Source of the DNA: Brachypodium distachyon
Taxonomy: Eukaryota > Streptophyta > Magnoliopsida > Poales > Poaceae
Length of the DNA: 64,000 nt
Assembly: GCF_000005505.3 (NCBI RefSeq)
Contig: NC_016131.3
Span: 74,317,855 to 74,381,854 of the forward strand
Reading direction: 5' to 3'
Under the pieces are notes generated by a model. The model had not been told where the DNA came from. It made no database searches and saw only the letters and a list, made by a program, of their open reading frames with translations. Made by a program: the position numbers and the translations under genes. Positions 23,077-34,224 of this stretch are shown one piece after another (position 1 is the stretch's first letter; each line of letters opens with the position of its first letter).

Positions 23077-23453
23077 GGCTGATTGATGATGGTGAGCTTG
23101 TCTGCGATTAATCGATTTGCACTGTCGATCGCGGCAGCTAGATGTGGGAGATGGTCTTCTTCAATTCGCCGGGAAATGGATGTGAGACGGCATGTTGATT
23201 TCGATTCAGAAGCCCGATCGGCGCGGATGGATCGATCGTACTTTCTGAAGCAATTAACCAACAGCAGTCGATCGATTTTTTTGGCAGGAAAATACTGGAT
23301 GTGTCACCCTTGCGGATCACCGATTTGTCTCCCTTGCAAATTGCTCTGCTCCCTTTCGTCGCTGGAGGAAGAAGCGGAATAGCGCGCGCAAGGAAGGGAC
23401 GCCGGACGGGATGTGCGAGAGTGCCGGCCAATCACTACTAGAAGGCTCTCTGT

Positions 23454-23463
23454 CTATATATAG
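23454..23463 (-). promoter_or_regulatory. Candidate TATA box for the CNGC gene
   Basis: CTATATATAG lies about 380 bp upstream of the CNGC ATG, which would leave a 5' untranslated region of roughly 350 bases. Only the match and the orientation-neutral palindrome support it. Confidence 0.35.
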
Positions 23464-23940
23464 CTAGCTTGTTTGTGCTGCTTAATTTGATTCGTCTTGC
23501 AAGCATGCACGTCCCAAGTCTTCCTCCCTTGCAAGTGCCAATTGGTGGATGATCTTGACATGTTTAGAATCAGCAAGCTGCCTAATAGTTTAGCCACGTA
23601 CGAGTGATCACAGCCTTTTACGTTCTTCTTAACAAATGATAGCAGCATCGTGTCATGCAGTGCGATATTTCCACAAGATCGAACCAACAGTTTTCAATAG
23701 CAGATCCAGGCTCATATGAGCAGAACAGAAACATAAACAGAAACAAAGTTCGTGCACAGATGTAATTCAGTAGAAACAGAGTAGTGCCGGCGTGACAAGA
23801 TAATTCAGAGATCGCTTAGCCCGTCTCTTCTCCCGTGTCGATCCTCCGACACAAATTACATCCCCTCTCCTTCATATGCTTTACCATGAGCTCATATGCA
23901 CTCCACTTACATCCTCACTCTGCATTACAACAGTAAGAAC

Positions 23941-25105
23941 CATGTCAGACGTTTTGCCGTGGTGTTGCCGCAGCCATGTTTCCAGGCATGACCTGCCGTA
24001 CGCCGGTAAGCGCCCGACAGTGAATGCAGTTGTATGTACAGTTGTCTATACAGAGCAAATTTCCATACTACTATTTATAGCACATATATTTGCATGACTC
24101 CTAATTTGGTTAGATGTGATATACTCCTCGTAATTACTGATTCCATTCATCTTACCATCTCCCAGATGTCCAATTCGATGGCACGGCCATCTTCAGCAGC
24201 AGCTTCCACGAAATAAAATAAAATTGGATGAGGCGATGGGGTTTGCGCATTTCATCGAGCACATCATGCACAGTTGTATATGCAGAGCAAGTAGATTGTT
24301 TGGGGCTGTTTACAAGCACATGGCTAGATGTGATATACTCCTATTACTGATCACATTCATCCTAGCCACTCCCAGATGTCTAATGCACAGACATCTTGAG
24401 CGGCAGATTAAGCAAAACATCTGGACGAGGTGGTTGGGTTCGCGCATTCCATCGAGCACATCACGTTCATTGTCCAAAGGGACAGACAGTTCGGGAGCAA
24501 CGGTAGCAAACTAGCAATATCATTTGAGCGGCCGAGCGGCGAGCGTGCATGCCATTGATCTCTAGACTGATCTAGACGAAGAACAAAACACGAAACAAGT
24601 GAATGAACCAGCTAGGAATTTGGTCTCACCAGATTTGACGCGCTGCGTCGGATGTCAGCTGCTAGACGCCGCAAGCGGCCACCGTCGGCTGCTCCACCTC
24701 CATCTCGTCCTCCTCCTCCTCGGAGTCATCATCATCCTCATCTTCTTCGTCGTCTTCATCGTCGTCCTCGTCATCTTCCTCATCAGAGTCCTCGTCGTCT
24801 TCCTCGTCCGAGTCATGGCCTTCGTCGTCCCCAGCTTCCTGCTCCCCCTCCGACCCCTCGTCTTCGTCTTCCTCATCTGAGTCCTCGTCTCCGGAGCCGT
24901 TGCTGTCGTCAGAGTCATCATCTTCGTCGTCGTCGTCGTCGGCGCCGGCGTCCCCTTCCCCGTCCGCCCCCGGCGCGGTACGGCTCGGCTCGGCGGCGCG
25001 GGGGCGCGGTGCCTCTCCTTCCACCACCATCTCGACGTCGGGGCCCTTCTCCTTGTCCTCAGTTCCCGGCGCCGGCGGCTGCGACGGCGGGGAGGACGAC
25101 GACAT
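23941..25105 (-). pseudogene. R1: relic of an RFWD3-like RING gene
   Basis: The ATG at 25105 opens a 147-codon frame with an acidic region (D/E/S-rich, residues about 45-130), as in the N-terminus of the RFWD3-like gene. It then reads ACGV, stop, QLTSDAARQI, ending at a GTGAGA donor. This aligns with TCPVCMEAWTSEGPHRI of RFWD3 exon 1: a stop replaces the second zinc-binding cysteine and two residues are lost. A damaged second RING exon lies at about 23941-24010 (VYGRSCLETWLRQHHGKT readable, the CIPCGH part scrambled). No third RING exon or WD40 part remains. It lies nearest to the intact RFWD3-like gene and is the only unit of the cluster that keeps an acidic N-terminus. Confidence 0.7.
24034..24462. 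repeat. Two-copy direct duplication of about 200-215 bp
   Basis: Landmarks recur in the same order: TAGATGTGATATACTCC at 24111 and 24325, and GCGCATT(T/C)CATCGAGCACATCA at 24245 and 24442. The offset falls from 214 to 197, so the copies differ by small indels. It lies in what was probably an intron of R1. Confidence 0.75.
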
Positions 25106-25369
25106 GGAGAGCGGAAGGATGGGGATTCCGATTCAAATTTCAGAGGAGAGGGATCGCACTAGCTAGCTCACTCGCCATTCCTGGTCAGAAACACGGAATA
25201 TACAGAAAGGAAACTGGGGTGGGCCAGGGGTATTGGTCGGTAGGCCCCCAAAGTGTTCCCAGGAGGCAGGACTTCGGCCCAACAACAACCCGGTTACCGC
25301 GCCAATGCAAAATCAAACGACGAGAAACTTGGCCCATCTCCCAAAACAAATACGACACAGTAAAACATA

Positions 25370-25483
25370 ATCCTCGTCCGTTCATATTAAGTGACTTTTT
25401 ATTACACGTATCTAGACGGTTTTTAAGTATAGATACATCCATATTTAATCAAATTTGAGTCACTTAATATGAAACGGAGGGAG
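25370..25483. repeat. Stowaway MITE (about 114 bp)
   Basis: The right end GAAACGGAGGGAG is followed by TA, and the left end TCCTCGTCCGTTCATATTAAG is its imperfect complement. The internal TATCTAGACGG and GATACATCCATATTTAATC blocks are typical. Confidence 0.75.
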
Positions 25484-25619
25484 TAATTCACTGAGTACTT
25501 AATCATAGAGTAGCAAATTCAAACCAGCTACAGCAAATGTCCACATAAGATCATATATTAGGCACTATATAGCAGGGCCTGGAGTTCTTCACTTCTGCTG
25601 AATTTCTTCTTCTCATTTT

Positions 25620-28600
25620 TCATCCCATGCTTCGTCGACGCTTGTGAGATGGGCGTGGTTGAGTAGTACCATGCTGCCCACCATCACCCAGCTGTTGACT
25701 AGCTTGCTGTCGTAGTGTTGATGCTCTCTGGAACGCCATAACTTCCTCTACAGTCTGCAAGAGCAGGTTGAACTTATGCTCCAGCTTCTTCCATGTGTCC
25801 TGAACTATGAAGCTCATTTCGGCAAGCGACTGCATTATGCAAAACCAGAATCCAACAGATATGATAACACTTCTTTTCAAGACATGCATGTATATATACA
25901 TAGAGATCGATCACAGAGTAACTAAATTATGAATTAACCAAATTAATTACCTTTTTATGGCTGCAATGGCTCCAGAGATTGTTTGTGGTGGAGTAAAGAT
26001 TGATGATCTGATCGTGCTCGAAGCTTTCCCTGCACTCCGGGCACTGCATGCAAATCGATCCAGCCAGGATACATGCATGGTAGCTTATAGCTATATTAGT
26101 GTATTACTCAAGGGAAACTAAGTTGGAAAAATATTCTTGCTAGCTGATAATATTATCTCATGAACTAGACCAAGGGAATCAATTATAACGAACCTCGGCT
26201 TCGTCGCCTCGGCGGTGGCGCAGCCACCTCTCCAGGCACGATCTGCCGTACACGTGGCCACAGGGGACGCAGCTGCATGAATACGTGCATGTAGTCAATT
26301 GTGATTTCGATCCATCATCGATCTCATGGGCTCTCTCCATTTTAAATTATGACATGTTTTAGGTATGTCGTTGTAAATCAATCTTTTCAAAATTGTAACA
26401 AGATATATTCGTCCATTCTTAAATGTAGGGCGCATAATTTTTTGTTGACTGTCAAACCAAGGTAGTATGAAAATATGTTTCAGAATGTATCTAATGATAC
26501 TCATTTGGCACTGTAGATGTTGATTTTTTTATATATATGGTTGGTCAAAATTTAATTTTTTTTACAATCAACCAAAGTTATATACGCCTTACATTTGGAA
26601 CAGAGAGAGTAATATCTAGAGTTAATCCCACTTTTTACCCTTGTTTAGCAATTTCTGACCGTGTTTACCTCATTTTAGAATCTCTGCCACATTTTTACCC
26701 CTTATTTGTACATATGTAACAGGTTTTACCCCATTTATGGTTCCGACATGTTGGGCTCACTGTTCCGAGTGACATAACAAGTCCATGGTGGACGCGTATT
26801 TTGCTAAGACATTTTCTCCCTTAGCTATTCCAGATCCGACCCGCTTTCTCCCCTCACCTACTATTCTTTTCGATGGCGCGATGTGATTGTTGGGAATATG
26901 CCCTAGAGGCAATCATGTATGATGTAATTCCCAATGTATTCATAAATATTATTAAGTTGTCCTTGTTTGAACATCTGATATGTATCATTGAATATGTGAT
27001 TTGATTGTGGAACTATGTATTCATGTTGTTCATACTAAATTGTCCTTAGTCATTGAGGTTGTGCTGGACACATAACCTAGACTAATGTGAAAGTTGGCTG
27101 ATGACTCGGTTCCACTTGTCATGGGCATGGTGATGTCATTCCAGCTTACACGGACTCGGCTAAAGAGTTTAGCGAGTCGGACTGACCCATATTGAGATGC
27201 AACGAGTAGGTCGTCATTTGCATGTCTCAATCAATGTAATCCTTAGACCTGAGGTTATCGCACAATCCGAGTTGTGGATCACCAACTTAGGTTCTGTCAA
27301 ACGTTGTTCCGTAACAGGGCAGTTATAAAGGCAGAGTTCGGGTTGACTGAGAATCAAGCTGTGTGATGTGGATAACCAAGATGGGATTTTGCCCCTCCGA
27401 CTGGAGAGATATTCTCTGGGCCCTCTCGAGTGATATGATTCGGGAAGCATGGCCATGCGCGACTTGGTTAACTGTTAACCGGGTCGATCGACTAAGAGTT
27501 AGTCGGATGAATCGTATATCACGGATCGAGAAGAGAGTTGAACTATTAAAGGGATGACGATTAATCGCCTATAGTTCGACAAGATATATCGTGAGGCAAA
27601 AGGGACTAAGACGTATGTCACATTGGAAGGTACGTCGTCATGACTCGATGGTACTTGGGAGTCGGCACGTTCTGCTAGGAGCCGCTACCGATTGATCGAT
27701 TGTGAGTCGGACTCCAATCGTGTCCAAGTCGCCATGAGCCTGCGGGGTCACACACTTAAGAGCGGGAGCAAATATTTGGTCGGGTTGGACCCGAACTGGA
27801 ATTGGGCTGACAATGCGAGTTGGACTCGCAGGGTGGATGGGCCACAAGGCTTGGAGCCCACTTCCACTCGATATATAAGCAGGGGCGTGGGATGCCTAAG
27901 GGGCACGGTTTTTCCACTCTCATGCGTTGAGAACCCTAGCCCGATTCAGTTCAACCGTCGCACCGGACCTAGCAGTCCGCCGCCGGAGCTCCTCCTCGCA
28001 CGTGTGGATACCGGCAGAGGTGCTGTACGTTGAGCACTTCGACGATCGCGGGATTGGATCGGCTGGATCGGATCGAGGGACTGCACTGCATCAAGGCGCC
28101 GCATCGATAATCCGCAACTACGCGTCTAGTGGTAATCCTCGTGGCCTTCTACCTCGGCTAGATCTTGGGAGTTCGTGTAGGAAAAGTTTTTGTTTATCTC
28201 TACGCGCCCCTTCAGTGATAAGAGTCCATTGTCTATCACTTTTCCGTAGGTTTCAAGCCGGTTATGCTATTCCGCGTCACAACACATGGTGGAGTTAGGC
28301 TATATATTATCCAACCCGCTTTCTCCCCTCACCTACTATTCTTTTCGATGGCGCGATGTGACAAGAGTCCATTGTCTATCACTTTTCCGTAGATTTCAAG
28401 CCCGTTATGCTATTCCGCGCCACAACACATGGTGGAGTTAGGCTATATATTTTGGCCATGTCCACAAGTGTCGCCTGCGATGCAGCCATCATAAAGTTCT
28501 CAAGAGGATAACAGCGTGGGAGCAAGATGCGTGTGGCTGGCATTTTTTGAGCTTCTCTGATGAGGGAGAAAATGGGTTGGGTCAGTAATAGGAATAGGAG

Positions 28601-29339
28601 CAGGGCGGAACCACACCTAGGGTAACTGGAGCTACAGTCCTAGGCCTGATAGTTAATACATGTACGCAAGATTGGTGATTTGACCAAAACATTAACAAAC
28701 AAAGGATTAAAGGATTAGCTCTAGGTTTCCATACATGAGCCTAGTTTAGCCCTAAACTTCGAACAATCCTGGATCCACCACTGGACAGGAGAAAATGGCT
28801 TAACCAAAAACGAGTCCAATTTGGACTTGCAACGTCAATCCGAACAGTAAGCACAACATGTTAGAATCAGACCAACCGGTTAAATAGGGGGTAAAATCTG
28901 TCACATAGGTATAAATAGGGTAAACAGTTAAACACCGTCAGAAATTGCTAAGGGGTAAAGTGAAATTCACTCTAATATCTAGGATAGTACGATATCAAAC
29001 AAGTGTACTACAAAGATTATATATCATGACGAATTTAATAAAATTAGTTTAGAAACGTAGATGTTGATAGATATTTTCTGTAAACTTGACCTTTCTAGAC
29101 TTGCAGTTTGGAATAGAGGTGTAAACAGGTTACCAGATGCGATGTGCGCCGTAGGATGTCCAAGGCTCCAGGCAGATGCTGCAAGTCGCCGCCGCCGCTG
29201 CCACCGCAGCAGGATCCGAGCACTGATCCCTTCGTCTTATCCATTCCTGATCGATCGAGCTGAGCGAGCCGAAGCCAGTGACGCCGCGGCACGAGGTAGC
29301 ACGCCAGGCACAGATGGTGGCGAGAGACATATAAATCAT
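25620..29339 (-). CDS. R2: RING/coiled-coil protein derived from RFWD3
   Basis: Exons 29339-29134, 26272-26194 (79 nt), 26043-25951 (93 nt) and 25829-25620 have GT..AG introns in the same phases as the RFWD3-like RING exons and give 195 residues. The RING is complete: CSICLEPWTSYGAHRI, CCVPCGHVYGRSCLERWL, CPECRESF. The last exon encodes a helical segment (VQDTWKKLEHKFNLLLQTVE) and a basic end, HKRRRSMG, resembling a nuclear signal. No WD40 domain. E2-dependent ubiquitin ligase activity is inferred from the RING alone. The start is uncertain: the chosen ATG is the most upstream in-frame one, and a lineage-specific insertion lies about 60 bp upstream. Intron 1 is 2.9 kb because of a MULE with a nested LTR. 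Confidence 0.7.
26406..26609. repeat. Stowaway-like MITE (about 204 bp)
   Basis: The right end ACATTTGGAACAGAGAGAG is followed by TA and has an imperfect complement at the left end (ATTCGTCCATTCTTAAATG). It lies in intron 1 of R2 and directly abuts the MULE target duplication. Confidence 0.55.
26619..28972. mobile_element. Mutator-like element (MULE), non-autonomous, with nested insertion
   Basis: The 9-bp target duplication TAATATCTA occurs at 26610-26618 and 28973-28981. Long terminal inverted repeats of about 130 bp begin GAGTTAATCCCAC on the left and, complemented, GAGTGAATTTCAC on the right; both contain TAGCAATTTCTGAC and TTTTACCCC. Long TIRs with a 9-bp duplication are diagnostic of Mutator-like elements. 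No transposase is seen. The interior holds a solo LTR and a partial tandem duplication. It lies in intron 1 of R2. Confidence 0.85.
26888..28214 (+). mobile_element. Solo LTR, copia-like (1327 bp)
   Basis: It begins TGTTGGGAATATGCCC and ends CCCCTTCA, with the 5-bp duplication GTGAT at 26883-26887 and 28215-28219. The TG...CA ends and the 'ATATGCCCTAGAGGCAAT' start are typical of Triticeae copia LTRs. A promoter-like ATATATAAGC lies near 27870. No internal retroviral genes or second LTR follow, so recombination between LTRs probably removed them. The pre-insertion sequence survives in the duplicate at 28310-28456. Confidence 0.85.
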
Positions 29340-29400
29340 CAACAGGTCCGCGGCAGGTCCAAACGACAAGTCTGTAGTACAAGAACATGATCAGACCAGA

Positions 29401-30985
29401 GCTAGACCTCCAAGAACGCCCCCCCCCCGTCCCCCCGTGTCGCCCCTGTCTGCCGACTCGGGGGCAAACCCTACCGCCCAGCCGCCGCCGGCCCACATCC
29501 CGATCCCTCCCCTCGCCGCTGCTGGAGGCTGCCACTGACAAGCCCGGGAGCCGCCAGTGAAGGTAGCGGCAGGGCCTCTCTTTTTTTCTGCCGCCTCCAC
29601 ACCCCCGTGCAGCCCCAAGTTCCTCCCAACACCGCATAGGGCGGCGGCTAGCCCCGGGGCGCGCCCTCCTCCGTCGGACCGGTCGCCTTCGCAGCCTCTT
29701 CCTCGACGGTCCGGCTGCTCGTGTGGCTCTAGCCTTTTCGGCCGGTGCTGCACGTGGCTGGCGGCAAGATGGTGCATGCCCCAGATCTGCCGCGTGAGAG
29801 GCTCGGTAGGACCATCCAAGCGTCTGCAGGCTGCAGCGGCACCCTGCCCCGACCCGCCGCGTTGCGGCTTGGCAGGCTCTCCCGTTGGCGGCGCTCCTCT
29901 GCCCCCAGATCCTTCGTGGTCAGGGGCATCATTTCTTCTTCCTACCGGTGTCTCCAGGTATGGCCCTTTGGCCCAGATCCGGCAAGCGGCTCTCAGGCCG
30001 TCGTCCGACGCCTGTGCTGATGTTGGTGGCAGTATTGCCGATGCGGTTTTGGGTTGTTTTTGGTGTGTTGATTCAGGGGAAACCCTTCCTTTGACCTCAT
30101 GTCAATGGCAGACACGCGGCGGCGCTTTTGAGCGTCGTTCACCTTCTTGGAGGCGTGCTCTAAAAAATTCGCCACCTATCACACCCTCTGGTCATTGTTA
30201 CTCCTAGTGAAAACCCCAGATCTGGTCCTCAGATCGGGCGACAATGCTGTCTTCGACAACTTTCCTTCTTGAAGGTGTCGTCTTGGAGTACTTGTGCCGC
30301 ATTGGCCTCCTACTGTCTCTGTTGTTGGCTTGTTGTAAGAAATCAAGCGGTGACACCATGTAATGTTACAGTGCTGCCTCATCTTCCTCTGTTCATATTG
30401 CTGCTAGCGTCGCTCCTCATTGGCTCCCGGTCAGGCTCACCAGGTTGAGGCTACCCCTTTGCAGTGGTTGATATCTTGTCCGTGAGTTTCGTATTCTTGG
30501 TGAAGTCTCGGTGGTCCGTTTGCCCTTCGTCGGTACAGTTGGCACCCTACACCTCACAGTCCTTGGGGTTGTATGATGGCTCTTGAGCTCGCAGTCAAGG
30601 TTCGTGTTTGTGATCTAGACTCGGTGTCACTGCACCCTTCGATTACTCGTGTTGGACCAACTCGCGCAGTGATGGCATTCTTCGGCCGGCGATTTTGATG
30701 TCCGCAGCGTACTCTCGGTGTGTGATGCCCTTCGACTAGATTTCACTGACAGCAACACTCATTGATTTGCTGGTGCTCGGATCCCCTCGGCCACCGTCCA
30801 CGTGAGTGGAGTTCGTGCAACTGGTGTTAACTCGGCAGTGGTTCGTCCTTCGACGACATCGGAGACACTCCACTCGTGCTCGCTAGAGCCATTTCTTTGG
30901 TGGTAGTTCTCTAGCTCTGTTTTGCCCGACTAGGTTGTGCTTACGCGCTGCAGTTTTTGTTATTTTTCGGAAATGGTTCCCGTCG
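29401..30985. mobile_element. 1.6-kb insertion of unknown class between R2 and R3
   Basis: The flanks ATGATCAGACCAGA (before 29401) and GTTGAATACACAG (from about 30986) are adjacent in the paralogous unit at about 34010-34050, so the intervening DNA is an insertion. Its left part is strongly GC-rich, its right part mixed. It has no intact gene, no clear terminal repeats, no A tail and no obvious target duplication. The wording of the sequence recalls untranslated parts of grass LINEs, but I could not place it. Confidence 0.6.
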
Positions 30986-31191
30986 GCTTGTGTTGAATAC
31001 ACAGACGTACTAGGACAAGCATGCATAGTTTAGCTGGAACACGGATATGAGGTATATAGTACGGCAAGAATGACAAACACATGCGGTATGGGTACATTAC
31101 AAGTTTACAACCATCCATCGGCGTTCTCAACAGGTTTGGGGAATGGAAATTAAAAAAGAAGTTGAATGACAATCCCACTCCATGAAATCTA

Positions 31192-33449
31192 TCAGGTCTC
31201 TCGGTGCCTCTTCCTGTTCGCATCCTCAGAATCCACAGCAGGAGCAGCAGCAGCAGAAGTAGAAGCGGAAGCAGAAAATGGGAAGCTCCGCTCCATGAAT
31301 TCTACCAGGTCTGCTGCCGTCGTGTTCTCTTCTCGGGCCATTTTCTTCATCTGCTCCTTCATTGACTTCAAGCTAGCGACCATTGACACCTTTTCCTTCC
31401 ACGTCTCTCCATGCCATCAGTAAGGGACTTCATTTGTGTCTTCATCATTTCTCGCAGTTCTATTTGTTGCTCCGATAGAGCCCAAATTTCTTTGTACCTT
31501 GCAAATTCAGCAGCCTTTCGTTTCTCTATATCTGCCAAAGCCTCCTCCCTCACTTCAAGAATCCTAAGCTCACATTTTAGGTTGTGATCCCTGAGAATAG
31601 ACTCCGAACGCTCCTTTAGTTCCTGTAGCAGCCAGTTGATTGACAAAAAGAAAACTATGTGAGATGCCACATGCATTCAGCTTTAAAGAAACCAGCCTTT
31701 TCAAAAATATGCATCGTCTGGTCTTACTTTAAAATTATGTGTAACGGACACTACAATACTTCAGCAATACCGATGAAGACAACACAACTATATAGGTTCA
31801 CAGGGGTTGACTATGTGACCTTGTATTAATACAAGGAGATTAACCATTTCTATATATGCTTGGTATTATAGCTAGCTACAGTTTCTCCTGATAGTGTGGG
31901 CATCAGTTGTGTCTTAGATCTACCATGACGGTTTACTCGTGAGTTAGATGATAAAAACCTCAAAAGATATCAAGCTATATTATATATCTCTCTGATGCAA
32001 GAACAAAAACTATTGCTCCAATTGATCGAGATGCGAAGAATTCATAAATTGACACTTCTACAGAAGCACACCAGAAGAAAGAGGCTGAACCTGTATGCGG
32101 CAGCAACCGTCCCACGGATTTCCCGGGGCGTACAGATTGATGATAGCGTTGTGGCCAAATTGTGCTCCACACTGAGGGCACTGGAAAAAAGATACATATG
32201 AATTCATGAGTTAATCAATTTCAATGCATATACAATATATACACCTGCAGCGAATTGATTTATGAAATGCATGGTACCTTTGCACTGTTGGGGCCGGAAT
32301 TATGCAGCCATGTCTCTAGGCACGATCTGCCGTACACGTGTCCGCAAGGAATACAACTGCGTGCAGATCAGATAGAGATAATTAATTGCACAAAAATTCG
32401 GACAGTTCCCATAGTTCAAGCACAACCCATGCATGGATTGTGCTTTCTCCCCGTAGAAAAAACAAGAAATACCCATGCATATACAGATCTGGAATAAAAG
32501 GCAAACGACACACTACTATGTCTCAAGTCTCAACTCCAACATAAAAAAATTATACTTGTCTTAATTCATGATGCATTGTTTTTCTCTAAATGCTTATATA
32601 CTCTCCGTATCCACGTATGGCTATTTTTAGAATATGTCGTACTCCCATATCTCCATGTCCGTATCGGAGTCGGGAAACTTCGGCAATAACTCAACTAGAC
32701 TCATTCTAAAATTGTAGCAACAATGCTTAGATTACATATATATGCTTATGGTGCAGAAAATCTACAACCTAGATAAATGGTTGTTGAATTGTGAAAAAAA
32801 AAATGAAGTGCATTTACTAGTCAGTTTAGCATCTGTATGAGCCTCACAAAATGATTATTGGCTATCGTACATATACTACTCCAGTATATATGTTCTGGTG
32901 AGCAGATTCAGGACCAGATATGTATTCTGATGACCATCTGGCTACAATACGGAGACGGTACTAATCAACTAATCAGGGATCTAATACACAAACGATGCTT
33001 CGCGTACAGAAGAACAAACACTACGAGAACACAGGCGAGGATAGACACCAGAGATATATGTTCTGATCCATCTGGCTACGACACGGAGACGATAGTAATC
33101 AGCTAATCAGGGATCTAACACACAAACACACACACGATGCTTCGCATACAGAAGAACACAGTACAGCGAGACGACCGTCTTCCTCACCAGATATATCTTC
33201 TGATATTATGACCATCTGGCTAATACGGAGACGATTCTAATCAACTAACCAGGGATCTAACAAACACAGAGACACACGATGCTTTGCGAACAGAAGAGCA
33301 CAAACTCTAAACAGGCGAGAGCGTCTTCCTCACCAGATACGGTGGTCGCTGTTGCAGGTCCACGGCTCCATACAGATGGCGCAGGACGGCGGCGGCGGCG
33401 GCGTGGTCAGCTGGATGTCGCACTCTCCGGCCGCCGCTGGCTCCCCCAT
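31192..33449 (-). pseudogene. R3: RING/coiled-coil gene with a C-terminal frameshift
   Basis: Exons 33449-33334, 32356-32278 (79 nt), 32180-32091 (90 nt) and one starting at 31622 share phases with R2, R4 and R6. The start gives MGEPAAAGECDIQLTT and a P5 run; the RING is CAICMEPWTCNSDHRI, CCIPCGHVYGRSCLETWL, CPQCGAQF, with all ligands seen in RFWD3. The last exon encodes a coiled coil (ELKERSESILRDHN ...). A 1-bp deletion at about 31402-31405, relative to R4, ends the frame at 31368. The lost frame (MVASLKSMKEQMKKMAREEN ... RKRHRET) continues open to 31192. A truncated protein of about 180 residues with an intact RING could still be made, so 'pseudogene' is provisional. Confidence 0.7.
32913..33336. 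repeat. Tandem repeat, 3 units of about 135-148 bp, in R3 intron 1
   Basis: Units at about 32913-33048, 33049-33188 and 33189-33336 share TTCTGAT...CCATCTGGCTA, ACGGAGACG, GATCTAA and GATGCTT(C/T)GCG blocks. R4 has a single unit at 37140-37306. The last unit runs up to the exon 1 splice donor. Confidence 0.75.
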
Positions 33450-33834
33450 CTTCGCGATCGCCGGCGGAAACCCTAGCCGCACAAATCGGAGGAATGTCTA
33501 GTTGGGGTGCTGACCGGGTGGGGGGAAATGGAAAGAAACTGAAATCTATCGACAGCCAGCGGCAGCAGCCAAGAAAATTGGGTAGAAATAATGTCTTGGC
33601 GTCTAGATTTCCGTGCGGGTACGAGGAAGGCCCAAAGGCCGGCCCCGTTATGTCCACATGCGAGGGCCCGGCACGGCCCCATTGGGTTTCAAACGTGGTT
33701 CAAGAGAAGTGTTTTTTTTTCTGGAATGTGAAAAGTTTGTGACACGTGTAGAAAACACACACAACGACTGCCAAGGCCTCGTCGGCCGTCTGCGGTGTCG
33801 CAGCCACAGATGAAGAGACATATACTCCCTCCGA

Positions 33835-33939
33835 TCCATATTAATTGCCTCAAATTTGCCCAAATATGCATGTATCTATGTATAAAAAGCATCTATATAC
33901 ACATGTAATATTTCGATAATTAATATGGATCGGAAGAAG
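33835..33939. repeat. Stowaway MITE (105 bp)
   Basis: Starts CTCCCTCCGATCCATATTAA and ends with the imperfect complement TTAATATGGATCGGAAGAAG; TA at 33833-33834 and 33940-33941. It lies between R3 and R4, upstream of R3 exon 1. Confidence 0.8.
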
Positions 33940-34224
33940 TATATAGCATTGGTAGCTCTGCTGCATTAGGTCCACCACGACAAGTCAGATGTTCTTGACA
34001 AAAGATGAGTACATGATCAGACCAGAAGGTTGAATACACAGGACTAGAGCATGCATATATAGTTTAGCAGGAATACAGAAGATGTATATAGTACGGTAAG
34101 AATAACAAACATATGCGGTTTGGGTACATGCATTACAACCATCCATCGGTGTTCTCAATCTCAATAGGGTTTGGGGAATGAAAAAAGAAGAAGGTTGAAT
34201 GACAATCCCGCTCCATGAGTTCTA

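Noticed and set aside
24652..25458. 268-codon + strand frame rich in R, P and H
   Set aside because: It is antisense to the acidic N-terminus of R1 and has no recognisable domain.
29391..30207. Several overlapping frames of 140-220 codons
   Set aside because: They lie in the GC-rich insertion, occur in both strands and several frames, and show no domain or codon-level consistency.
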